Assembly (NCBI GenBank): GCA_965178525.1
Contig: CBCXVS010000003.1
Coordinates: forward strand, 1 to 64,000
From: CBCXVS01 sp965178525
GTDB lineage: Bacteria > Tectomicrobia > Entotheonellia > Entotheonellales > Entotheonellaceae
DNA: 64,000 bases
Direction of reading: 5' to 3'
A program made the position numbers and the translations under genes. The notes beneath the pieces were generated by a model. The model ran no database searches. It was not told the origin of the DNA and was given only the letters and a program-made list of their open reading frames with translations. Numbering within the stretch: the first letter of the stretch is position 1; every line of letters starts with the position of its first letter. This document shows positions 8,925-17,063 of this stretch, in pieces.

Positions 8925-9956
8925 ATGACGGCTTCAACTGTGGCTCAAACCGACCGGCCTGTGATCGGACTCACGGTGGGGGACCCGGCGGGAATCGGGC
9001 CGGAAATTGTGGTGAAAGCCCTGATGGACCCGGCGGTCCACACCTGCATGCGGCCGCTGGTGTTTGCGGACCGGGCGGTGCTGGTGCAAACGTTGGAGAT
9101 GCTGGGAGAAGCGATGGACCTGCACGCGGTACAGGCCCCGTCCGAAGGGCACTACCGGGCCGGGTGTGTGGATCTTGTCGATGTGGGGGTGCTGGACGGG
9201 CCGATGGCATACGGAGCGGTCTCAGCCGAAGGGGGCCGGGCGGGATATGCGTACCTGGACCGGGCCATTGAGGCGGCGCTTGCCGGAGATGTGATCGGGC
9301 TGGCCACGGCACCGTTGAACAAGGAATCGCTGCAGGCGGCCGAACTGCCGTACATCGACCATACGGCGGTGCTGAAGGCTCGGGCTGCTCTTAAGGAACC
9401 GATGACGCTGTTTCTGGTGCAAAACCTGAAAATCTTCTTCCTGACGCGACACGTGTCGTTCCGGGCGATCCCGGAGGAAATTACCCGGGAAGGGATTTTG
9501 CAAGCCCTGCCACTGTGCGCGCTTTACCTGCGTCAGCTCGGGGTCGACGCGCCCACGCCGGCGGTCGCGGCGTTGAATCCACACGGGGGCGAACAGGGGT
9601 TGTTCGGCACCGAGGAAATAGACGTACTCGGCCCGGCCGTGGCGGAAGCGCAGTCGCGGGGGATGCGCGTGTGGGGCCCCGTTCCGGCGGATGCCGTGTT
9701 TCACTAGGCGCTGGAGGGACGCTACGACGGGGTGCTGTCCCTATACCACGATCAGGGGCATATTGCGGCCAAGACGCTCGACTTTCACGGCACGATCAGC
9801 CTGACCATGGGGCTAAAATTTTTGCGCACCTCGGTGGACCACGGCACCGCCTTTGACATTGCCGGTCGAGGCATGGCAGAGACAAGAGGGATGGTGGAAG
9901 CCATGCGGGCGGCCGCCCGGTATGCGGTGTCGGTTCGAGAGCGAGTGACGATGTGA
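8925..9956 (+). pseudogene. pdxA: 4-hydroxythreonine-4-phosphate dehydrogenase family (PdxA/PdxA2), in-frame amber codon
   Basis: An NAD-dependent metal-binding dehydrogenase. PdxA acts in pyridoxal phosphate synthesis; PdxA2-type paralogs act on other phosphorylated sugar acids. ATG 8925 (GAAGGGAT upstream) begins MTASTVAQTDRPVIGLTVGDPAGIGPEI. The family marks TAPLNKESLQAA, YIDHTAVLKA (metal histidine), LTRHVSFRAIPEEI, ALNPHGGEQGLFG and, after the stop, LYHDQGHIAAKTLDF and VDHGTAFDIAGRG are all in one reading frame. The only defect is TAG at 9705-9707, between VFH and ALEGRYDGV, where relatives have a sense codon. The product would end after residue 260 and lose the conserved DQGH metal site. 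The isolated position away from other B6 genes favours a PdxA2-like catabolic paralog. Confidence 0.85.
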
Positions 9957-10399
9957 GTGCAGGTCCAATGACGCGACGTCGTGGATGAGGTCAAACGGCG
10001 ACAGAGACAATCGCTCCTAATGCTTGTAAAAATTGGGTTTAGAGTGAGAACTGGAGACCCGAAAAGTAGGCATGGCTGATAGGCCGATTTAGACGCCCTA
10101 GACTAACGCTCTCAACCTCTTATCTTATCCGTCGTAAAATCAGTTATAAAATGAGCGAAAGATATTGTCGATCCGATCCCGATCAGAACCTATCGTAACA
10201 ACCTCTCAAGCTGACGCTTCAAGGGCATATCCCACTGCACATGAATCCTTTTCAACGCTCCGATTTCATTAAGAAGAGATCGGAGCTTGACCAAATGCGT
10301 CCGATTAAGACGAATCCGAGCGGCCGTATAAGGACCTGGACAAAATGACCTTGATACATTTCTCCAGGGAAAAATATAAACTTAGTTTTGTTTCGGTAC
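9957..10399. other. Intergenic, AT-richer, with minus-strand remnant 10190-10350
   Basis: A minus-strand frame ending with TAG at 10190-10192 reads TAARIRLNRTHLVKLRSLLN and continues to LKRQLERLLR, which looks like a genuine basic protein C-terminus. It has no start codon or ribosome site. It is probably the 3' end of a lost gene, and the family is not recognised. The rest (9957-10189) holds nothing I can identify. Confidence 0.3.
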
Positions 10400-10687
10400 T
10401 TACCCACCACCGCGTCTGAAGTGCATATCAAATCGCTTCATGAAGGCATCCACATCCGATGGATCGCGCGTTGCAAACTCGAAACGCAAGGTCGTGGCTG
10501 GTAGAGACACCTTGGCAATGGTCCGCCGCCGTTCAGGCTCCAGATAGATAGTCACGGGGCCCACAGGGTGATGGAGGGTCACAACATCGTCCGATACCTG
10601 CCACGCCCACGTTCCCGCCACTGACGCAAAGGTGCGGTAGAACTCGCGATGGGTCAGCCCCATCTCTTTGGTGACCACAATCGTCAT
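10400..10687 (-). CDS. Small conserved-context protein of the AOR operon
   Basis: A 95-residue soluble protein beginning MTIVVTKEMGLTHREFYRTF (start chosen at 10687, since a longer start would overlap the MoaD gene deeply). It contains an alternating hydrophobic pattern and ends FDMHFRRGGG. I do not recognise a named family. Its place immediately after the MoaD-like gene, on the same strand with 13 bases between, argues for a role in maturation or activity of the aldehyde oxidoreductase. The terminal GGG is reminiscent of, but not the same as, a ubiquitin-like GG tail. Confidence 0.6.
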   Translation of the reverse strand: MTIVVTKEMGLTHREFYRTFASVAGTWAWQVSDDVVTLHHPVGPVTIYLEPERRRTIAKVSLPATTLRFEFATRDPSDVDAFMKRFDMHFRRGGG

Positions 10688-10700
10688 AGCAGGTCTTGAC

Positions 10701-10952
10701 CTACCCACCGGCAATCGGCGGAAAGACGGCAAACTCATCTCCGGGCGCAAAGGTCATCCGGTCTCGCTCCTCCCGTTCAATGTAGATACCGTTGATCAGC
10801 ACGAGGTGGGTGAGTTCCCGGGGCAGATTGAGTTGCGTCATCAATTGATCCACACTGGTATCGTCCGCGATCTCCATGACGGCCTCGTTGCGCTTCGCGC
10901 CCGGCGGCAAATACGTACCCAGTGAGGCAAACAGTTTGACGGTGACTTCCAT
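10701..10952 (-). CDS. MoaD/ThiS-family sulfur carrier protein
   Basis: A beta-grasp sulfur carrier of about 83 residues (start at MEVTVKLFASLG, 10952; an upstream ATG at 10973 adds seven residues). The C-terminus FAVFPPIAGG carries the diglycine that is adenylated and thiocarboxylated, here most likely to supply sulfur for the tungstopterin dithiolene of the neighbouring AOR. It sits between the FAD reductase gene and the small last gene of the operon, the usual place of a MoaD homolog in AOR operons. Confidence 0.9.
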   Translation of the reverse strand: MEVTVKLFASLGTYLPPGAKRNEAVMEIADDTSVDQLMTQLNLPRELTHLVLINGIYIEREERDRMTFAPGDEFAVFPPIAGG

Positions 10953-10990
10953 TGCTACGTCCTTCGTCCGCACCTATGATGTGTGGGCCG

Positions 10991-12376
10991 TCAGCGATAA
11001 GCGAGCCCCATCGACAAATACGCTTCCACCACCCGAGTCGGATCGGACTGCAGCCGCTCCTTCCAGACACCCAGGTGCGTTTCGCCTTGAATCAGACCCC
11101 GAAGCACGCCCACATGCTGCGTCATGCCCAGACTGGTGGCCCCCACCAGGACGTCGTCCCGGAACTGCAGGTTCAAGTAGCGAAAACGCTCCGGGTCCGA
11201 CAGTTCCACTTGCTCCCCGCCATCGACCCCCATCCACAGCCCGAATGAGGCGGAAATCAGACCCAGCGTATCCAACACATTCATACTGAAGCTGCCCTCG
11301 TAAGGCGTCCGGTGTCCAGCCATGTTCAGGGCCGCGATCCGTCCTTGTTCCGCAGCCACCGGCTGGATGGCGTGCACCGCGGTGTCGTCGGTAGAAAAAT
11401 CTTTGCTCTGCGCACAATCGCCCGCGGCGTAAATCGCCGGGTCGCTACTTTGCAGATACACGTTGACCAAAACCCCCCGGTCGGTCGAAATGCTACTGCC
11501 GTCCAGCAGCCCGAGGTTGGGCGCCACGCCGGCCGCCGAGATGACGAGATGACAATCCACCGCCTCACCATGGCTGAGGTGGACCTTGAGGGACGGCCCA
11601 CCCTCTGAGCTCAGAGCCTGGGAGCGGGAGGGAGACGGGGGCGGAACCAGTTCCGGTGTGCCGGTGAGCCGGCGAAAGAAACCCCTCAGACCACCACCAT
11701 TACTCGGGCTACTGCTACTGACCGGAGCCGGCGTCGCCTCGATGCCTTCGATGGAGGTCACCTGGGTGCTGGTGTGAACCCGCACTCCACGTTGCTCGCA
11801 CCACGCCTTGATCATGCCACCAGCCGTCTCGTTCATCATGCGCGGCACCATGCGATCCCCCATCTCAACCACGGTGAGATCCACGCCGCACTTGGACAGC
11901 GCCTCAAGTACAATCGAACCGATAAATCCAGCCCCGATCAAGAGCACCTTGGCGCCCGGTGATGCCAACTGAGCGATCTGCCGGGCGTCTTCCAAGGTCC
12001 AGCAGGTATGGATCCCCGGCAAGTCGATACCGGGAACCGGAGGCAGAATCGCCCGGGAACCCGTGGCCAGTAACAGCCGGTCGTAAACGAGCGGCCCGCC
12101 CGTTTCCAGATCGAGCTGCTTGTCGGTAGGTCTGACTGCTGTGACGGTGCGGTGTTGCACCTCGATACCGAGTTGTTGATAGTGATCATCCGCCTTGCGC
12201 AGATACGTTCCGGCCTCATCGATGTCGCCAATCAGCAGATAGGGGATGGCCATGCGCGCATAGGGGGGCTCCGATTCGCCTGCGATCAGTGATATTTGAC
12301 TGCTGGGGTCGGTCTTGCGAAGCGTTTCGGATGCGATAACGCCGGCGGGTCCGGCGCCAATGACAACGTAGTGCAT
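10991..12376 (-). CDS. FAD/NAD(P)-dependent oxidoreductase of the AOR operon
   Basis: A 461-residue pyridine nucleotide-disulfide oxidoreductase-fold protein related to NADH oxidases and the FAD domain of nitrite reductases. It has an FAD GxGxxG at residues 7-12 (VIGAGPAG), LLLATGSRA near 102, a second nucleotide GxGxxG near 147 (LLIGAGFIGS), and the FAD AIYAAGDCAQ near 315. The predicted job is transfer of electrons between the AOR ferredoxin subunit and NAD(P). Residues about 214-262 are an unusual Ser/Pro/Gly-rich stretch (PVSSSSPSNGGG, then PPPSPSRSQ) absent from typical relatives and probably a loop or linker. It is the third gene of the operon, 175 bases after the AOR gene. Confidence 0.85.
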   Translation of the reverse strand: MHYVVIGAGPAGVIASETLRKTDPSSQISLIAGESEPPYARMAIPYLLIGDIDEAGTYLRKADDHYQQLGIEVQHRTVTAVRPTDKQLDLETGGPLVYDRLLLATGSRAILPPVPGIDLPGIHTCWTLEDARQIAQLASPGAKVLLIGAGFIGSIVLEALSKCGVDLTVVEMGDRMVPRMMNETAGGMIKAWCEQRGVRVHTSTQVTSIEGIEATPAPVSSSSPSNGGGLRGFFRRLTGTPELVPPPSPSRSQALSSEGGPSLKVHLSHGEAVDCHLVISAAGVAPNLGLLDGSSISTDRGVLVNVYLQSSDPAIYAAGDCAQSKDFSTDDTAVHAIQPVAAEQGRIAALNMAGHRTPYEGSFSMNVLDTLGLISASFGLWMGVDGGEQVELSDPERFRYLNLQFRDDVLVGATSLGMTQHVGVLRGLIQGETHLGVWKERLQSDPTRVVEAYLSMGLAYR

Positions 12377-12551
12377 GATGGGCTCCTGGTCGATGCAAGT
12401 GTCGGGCTGTGCCGCAAACTCACCTGCAGCAGTGGTGCCAACGCCGATCGTGGGAACCGGCAGCCACCGGCTCCCGCCGCCACAAGCTGGTGACCCGAGG
12501 GCGAGAACGCCTCTGACCGCATGCCCATCCTCGCCCCGCCGGGTGGGTCGC

Positions 12552-14402
12552 CTACAGACCCAAGCGCTGCTGCGTCTCAGCCGTGAGCTGGCCTGCCTCG
12601 GTCCAGCCGCGCACCTGGTAATACTCCGGTAGCATCTGGTCCAGTTCGTTCACCTTCCCCTGGGCCGGCCCCGACGGCGCACCCTCCGTCAGCAGCCTTG
12701 GCGGCAAGTTATCGTCCGCTGCCGTGAACCCGGCCTCGAGGTTGAACTGCCGCTCCAGATTCCAGATGCGCTCGCCCACTTCGAGCATGCGCTCGTGGCT
12801 CCAGTCTCCCTCGCAGGCGCCATCGACCTGGGGCGCAATATCATCCAACGTCCAGGCGAAGGTCGTGAACACACACAAACCGGAGGAGTCCACCGCCGCC
12901 GTGGCATCCTGGAACGCTTTGACGAGGCCCGCCTTGCCCTGCGGGCTCAGCGGGTCGGTCTTCTCCGGTATGCCTAGGATCTCCGATGCCACGGTGTAGC
13001 CTCGCAGATGACAGGCGCCTCGGTTACTGGTGGCATAGGCCAACCCCATGCCCTGGATGCCGCGCGGATCATAGGCCGGGAATTCCTGCCCCTTCACCGT
13101 CATGGACAGCTCCGGGTGGCCGTACTTCTCGCACAGACGCTTGGAACCCAGACCGATTTCACGGCCGAAACCCTCCGCCTTACCCGTCAGCTCGGCAACC
13201 TGGCAAAGCGCCTCGGCATTGCCGAACGTGAGGTCGATGCCGCCCGTGTTTTCCCGGGTGATGACCCCCATCTGGAAAAGTTCCATGGCGGCCGCCACCG
13301 TGGCGCCAAAGGAGATCGGGTCCATGGCCTGCTCGTTGCACAACATGTTGACGTAGGTCAACGCCTCGAGATCGTTCACCCCGGTGTCGGAGCCTAGCGC
13401 CCAGGCCGCCTCGTATTCCAGTCCACCGGTTGCGTCCCAGTACTTGGGGCTATTTTGCACGGAGAAGTGATTCTGATCGATCTTGGAGATGCGTCCACAG
13501 GCGATGGTACAGGCGAAGCAGCCGGCATTGCGTACCAAGTTGGCTTTGCCATCGGTGGCGCGTTTTTCGTGCATGGCCTCGGCCGAGATATCTTTGGCGC
13601 CCTCAAATTGGCTCTCGCGGAAATTGTGGGTCGGCATGGCTCCCACTTCGTTGATCACGTTCATCAGCACCTGGGTGCCGTATGTGGGCAAGCCTTGCCC
13701 TGTGACCGCGTTTTCGGCCAGCACTTGTTTGCCGGCGTTGACCGCCTGCATGAAGGCCACCGGATTATCGATATTGCCGACCCCCTTGGTGCCTCGCACT
13801 GCGAGGGCTTTGAGGTTCTTGGCGCCCATCACCGTCCCCACCCCCGAGCGGCCGGCCGCCCGGTGCATATCGTTGACGACGGCTGAGAACAGGCAACCGC
13901 CTTCGCCCGCCTGGCCAATCGTGGCCACGCGAAGCTGTGGGTCCTGGTGCTGCTTGTGCAGGGCTTCGTCGGCCTCCCAGGCCGTCTTGCCCCAGATAAA
14001 CGCCGCCGGCCTCAGCTCCGCCTTGTCGTTCTCAATGTGCAGATAGACCGGCTCGGCCGCCTTGCCCTCGACGATCACCATGTCATAGCCGGCATTTTTC
14101 AGCTCGGCCCCGATGAAACCGCCGGAGTTGGAACAGGCGATCGCCCCGGTCAGCGGGCTCTTGGTGATCACGGAGTAGCGCCCCGCCGTCGAGGCCATGG
14201 TGCCGGTCAACGGCCCCGTGGCATAGATAATTTTGTTTTCGGGCGACAACGCGCCGACTTTCGGATCCACCTCTTCCGCTAGATATTTGCTCGCCAATCC
14301 CCGCTGGCCCAGGTAATCATGGGCCCACTCCATATTGAGGGGCTCGGTGGTACACGTCCCGGCCGTCAGATTGACGCGTAGCACATTACGGGTCCATGCC
14401 AT
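12552..14402 (-). CDS. Tungsten-containing aldehyde:ferredoxin oxidoreductase large subunit
   Basis: A 616-residue AOR that oxidises aldehydes to carboxylic acids at a tungsten bis-pyranopterin site. The N-terminal domain shows RVNLTAG, YLGQRGLASKYLAEEV, ATGPLTGTMASTAGRYSVITKSPLTG and SNSGGFIGAELKNAGYD, the tungstopterin-binding half. The [4Fe-4S] ligands are CFACTIAC near residue 295, with a later cysteine in SSGLCVFTTF. Length is normal for the family. ATG 14402 has GGAG upstream (rc of CTCC at 14410-14413). It lies 28 bases after the ferredoxin gene. Together with the ferredoxin, FAD reductase and MoaD genes this resembles NAD-coupled bacterial AOR complexes such as that of Aromatoleum. 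The aldehyde range is not predictable. Confidence 0.93.
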   Translation of the reverse strand: MAWTRNVLRVNLTAGTCTTEPLNMEWAHDYLGQRGLASKYLAEEVDPKVGALSPENKIIYATGPLTGTMASTAGRYSVITKSPLTGAIACSNSGGFIGAELKNAGYDMVIVEGKAAEPVYLHIENDKAELRPAAFIWGKTAWEADEALHKQHQDPQLRVATIGQAGEGGCLFSAVVNDMHRAAGRSGVGTVMGAKNLKALAVRGTKGVGNIDNPVAFMQAVNAGKQVLAENAVTGQGLPTYGTQVLMNVINEVGAMPTHNFRESQFEGAKDISAEAMHEKRATDGKANLVRNAGCFACTIACGRISKIDQNHFSVQNSPKYWDATGGLEYEAAWALGSDTGVNDLEALTYVNMLCNEQAMDPISFGATVAAAMELFQMGVITRENTGGIDLTFGNAEALCQVAELTGKAEGFGREIGLGSKRLCEKYGHPELSMTVKGQEFPAYDPRGIQGMGLAYATSNRGACHLRGYTVASEILGIPEKTDPLSPQGKAGLVKAFQDATAAVDSSGLCVFTTFAWTLDDIAPQVDGACEGDWSHERMLEVGERIWNLERQFNLEAGFTAADDNLPPRLLTEGAPSGPAQGKVNELDQMLPEYYQVRGWTEAGQLTAETQQRLGL

Positions 14403-14430
14403 AATGGATCTCCTCGAATGACGTGTTGAT

Positions 14431-14910
14431 TTAATTCACCTGCACCTGCCCGGCCGTTGTCTTGCTCGCCCACGCGCGCATTTTCTCCAGCCCTGTCCAG
14501 TCGGCGTCCACATAGGTGATGGCCGCGGTTGGACAGGCCTTGGCACACTCCGGTTCACCACTGCACAGATCGCACTTGACCACCTTACCGGAATCCTGGT
14601 TGTAGTTCACCGTGCCGAAGGGGCAAGCAATGGTGCACACCTTGCATCCCACGCACACGGTCGGGAGGACTTCCTTGGCGCCCGTGACCTGATTGGTCAC
14701 GATCGCGTCCACCGGACAGGCGTACAGACACCAGGCCTCGGCACATTGGGTGCAGGTATAGGGTGCAAACAACCCTTGATCGTGAAAGGTGAACACCTTG
14801 ATGCGAGATTTCGAGGGGTTGAACACGCCCTCGTGATGGTAAGAACACGCCATCTCACACTGCAGACAGCCCGTGCACTTCTGCGGATCGATCGTCAGCG
14901 ATTTCTGCAT
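14431..14910 (-). CDS. Polyferredoxin subunit (4x[4Fe-4S]) of the AOR complex
   Basis: A 159-residue DMSO-reductase/HycB-type electron-transfer subunit. Start ATG 14910 (MQKSLTIDPQKCTGC) was chosen because GAGGAGAGG lies just upstream; the open frame extends further but without a site. Four cysteine clusters are visible: CTGCLQCEMAC, CTQCAEAWCLYAC, CVGCKVCTIACP and CDLCSGEPECAKACP. It is the first gene of the AOR operon, 28 bases before the large subunit, and would carry electrons from tungsten to the FAD subunit. Confidence 0.92.
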   Translation of the reverse strand: MQKSLTIDPQKCTGCLQCEMACSYHHEGVFNPSKSRIKVFTFHDQGLFAPYTCTQCAEAWCLYACPVDAIVTNQVTGAKEVLPTVCVGCKVCTIACPFGTVNYNQDSGKVVKCDLCSGEPECAKACPTAAITYVDADWTGLEKMRAWASKTTAGQVQVN

Positions 14911-15096
14911 GGGGCCTCTCCTCGTTGAGGGACGAATAAGACATGTAGTTTCACCATGTTTCGTACCTCCCTGTCCTCTACGTCCGCTTGGGGCCGACAC
15001 CCCGCTCTGCCCTGACACCCGTTCCCCCTCTCACATGCAGCGTTGAGGCGCAAGCGGCGTGCGAAAATGCCGTTTGGAATGCTTCTCCCCGAAATA

Positions 15097-15462
15097 TTAG
15101 CCCTGCATCTCAATGAATTCCAACTGCACGCCGTCCGGTCCTTCAAAAAAACAAACCCGCCGCCCGCCGCCGACAGACGTTTCCTCTAAAATCGGTGTGC
15201 CATTGGCCTTGAGCTTGTCCACGAGGCCGTCCAAATCGCCGGCATCGCAGTCGATGGCGATATGCTCCATACCATAGAGCTGCTCCCGGGTCTGGCTCGC
15301 AATGTGAGTGGTCACATTGAGCTTCAGCCCGTGCAAGTCCAGGCGATAACCGTTGGCGCCGAGTTCGGCTTCGACCGTCGCGCCGAGATTCTCGACGTAG
15401 AAATCCGCCGTTTGCTTCGGGTCTGGTGTCTTCAGATGGACATGATTGAGTTTGAGGGCCAT
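15097..15462 (-). CDS. VOC-superfamily (glyoxalase/dioxygenase-like) protein
   Basis: A 121-residue two-module vicinal oxygen chelate protein: MALKLNHVHLKTPDPKQTADFYVENLG at the N-terminus (metal histidine in VHLK), MEHIAIDCDAGDLDGLVDKL in the middle and the C-terminal VCFFEGPDGVQLEFIEMQ with a metal glutamate. Substrates range from methylglyoxal adducts to catechols and fosfomycin, so no specific reaction is assigned. It shares the strand of the AOR operon but lies 186 bases upstream, so it may be independently transcribed. Confidence 0.8.
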   Translation of the reverse strand: MALKLNHVHLKTPDPKQTADFYVENLGATVEAELGANGYRLDLHGLKLNVTTHIASQTREQLYGMEHIAIDCDAGDLDGLVDKLKANGTPILEETSVGGGRRVCFFEGPDGVQLEFIEMQG

Positions 15463-15753
15463 GGCCTCTCTCCTTTCGCCTGGGGTTGCTGGCCTTCTGC
15501 GGGTACGTCACCATTTTTCTGTGGCCATGGCAGTGCAGAGTAGTCCAAGACTCTGACGCCGTCAAGTGTGGAGAGGGAGAGGTATCATGGCTGTAAACAG
15601 GTGAGCGGCTTGCCCTGGTGGCTGGGGTGCTTCCTTGAGCCCCAGCGCCTTGCGCCGCGACTTCCCCCCCGTTGCGCACTTGTCTTTTCTTGATGCCTCC
15701 CCTTCTTTATACCATTTTTAGTATTACCGATAACGTCATACTCAGAGGTGCGA
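15463..15753. other. Intergenic
   Basis: Divergent stretch between the VOC gene and the higBA remnant. No open frame with a credible start, no hairpin terminator and no clear promoter was recognised. Confidence 0.4.
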
Positions 15754-16003
15754 TTGATACGCTCCTTTGGGTCAACGAGTTAGGCGCTTCTAAGCGATTG
15801 AAAGGGCAGCGCAGCGTAAACTCCAGATGCTTCACGCAGCGGCAACGCTTGAATTTCTGGCCGCACTGCCAGGAAACAGGCTTGAGGCGTTAAGAGGCGG
15901 CCGCCAAGGGCAGCATAGTATTCGCATCAACGATCAGCATCGGATCTGCTTTGTCTGGGCAAATGGGGATGTTTATGACGTTGAGATCGTTGATTACCAT
16001 TGA
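15754..16003 (+). pseudogene. higB: HigB/RelE-type toxin remnant
   Basis: The frame 15794-16003 reads AIERAAQRKLQMLHAAATLE, then GGRQGQHSIRINDQHRICFVW and ends VEIVDYH, an almost complete HigB mRNA-interferase C-terminal two-thirds. Just before it the same frame has RVRRF followed by TAA (15791-15793). In another frame at 15754 one can read the family N-terminus IRSF. The N-terminal part therefore has a stop plus a deletion or frameshift, and no complete toxin can be made. It lies 10 bases before the antitoxin, the normal toxin-first order of higBA. Confidence 0.8.
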
Positions 16004-16013
16004 GGGCTGAAAA

Positions 16014-16325
16014 ATGGCTGAATGGCTCGACCCGGTCACCCCCGGTGAGATATTACGAGATGAATTCATGGCCGAGTATGGGCTGAGTCAAAACAAGCTC
16101 GCGCTGGGGCTCCAAGTTCCGGTGTCGGTCATTAACCGTATCATCAACAATAAGCAGCGCATTAGCGCCGAGATGGCACTGCGCCTCGCACGCTACTTTG
16201 GGACCGACCCCCAGAGCTGGATGAACCTGCAAACGAATTACGATTTACGCATGGCGGAGAGAGCGGCGGCAGCGAAAATCGAGGAACAGGTGAAGCCCAT
16301 TAACGACGGTGGTGGGCTAGGATAA
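16014..16325 (+). CDS. higA: HigA-family antitoxin (XRE helix-turn-helix)
   Basis: A 103-residue protein with the HigA signature VTPGEILRDEFMAEYGLSQN at residues 8-27 and a helix-turn-helix (SQNKLALGLQVPVSVINRII) followed by ISAEMALRLARYFGTDPQSW. It should bind HigB and repress the operon. GAGG lies 8 bases before ATG 16014. Because the toxin upstream is broken, this is an orphan antitoxin that may persist as a regulator or as protection against a related toxin. Confidence 0.9.
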   Translation: MAEWLDPVTPGEILRDEFMAEYGLSQNKLALGLQVPVSVINRIINNKQRISAEMALRLARYFGTDPQSWMNLQTNYDLRMAERAAAAKIEEQVKPINDGGGLG

Positions 16326-16399
16326 TCGCATTGGCCGAATAGCTGAGTCAGGTCGTATGATGTTCTCCAACATCCAAGATTTATTCCAAGGAGAACGCC

Positions 16400-16860
16400 A
16401 TGCAACGACCCGACCTCGCCACTTTAGCCTGTGTCAATACCGATTGCCAACATGTTGGGCGTCCAGGCCAGGGCCATCTCACGATTCGTAAGGTCTATGG
16501 TCAAGATGGCATTCATCTCAAAGTAATTCGTGGCAAGGCTCAACTCCTTCATATCTTATCTTTATTGGGATACGAGAAGATCAATACGAGTAGCGTGGAG
16601 CGTCACAATGGGACGAGTCGCTTGCACAATCAACGTAAAGTGAGAAAGACGCTAGCCTTTTCCAAATCTCATCTGTACCACGGTTGGATGAGCTGGTTAT
16701 CGGTGGTGCCGTACAACTTTTGCCGCCTCCATGGCAGTCTGAGGATCAAAGACGCGAGTGGCCTTCACCATCGGACGCCACATGTAGCGACAGCGCAACT
16801 GCCCGATCCTCAGGTGACGTTGGATGGCCAACGTGTACAGAATATTCTCCGATGCACAAC
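16400..16860 (+). mobile_element. IS1-like transposase, internally deleted remnant
   Basis: ATG 16400 has AAGGAG upstream. The N-terminal 38 residues (LATLACVNTDCQHVGRPGQG) match the zinc-binding head of IS1-like transposases, though the second cysteine pair is missing. Next comes VERHNGTSRLHNQRKVRKTL and PYNFCRLHGSLRIK, the typical DDE C-terminus. The central catalytic part is lost, so the element cannot transpose. After about residue 130 the frame runs on into unrelated sequence up to 17014. Terminal repeats were not identified. Confidence 0.7.
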
Positions 16861-17063
16861 GCTGGTATTTGCGATCGTTCTGTTCCATAATCGTGCCGTA
16901 TCGTGGCGTCCATTCCCTGAGGAGCGACCGCGGGTGGGCGGGGGACATCCCCGGTTCGTACCTGATGAACGTCCAATGGGAACCCCGGCATGTGCCAGGA
17001 GGCATGCCACATAACGGCGAAGAAGGTCGCGACCCCATACGCATCCACAAGAAGGAGGCATTT

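Noticed and set aside
16697..17061. Minus-strand frames upstream of the LLM gene
   Set aside because: Overlapping frames in the wake of the IS1-like remnant, without family features or start sites.
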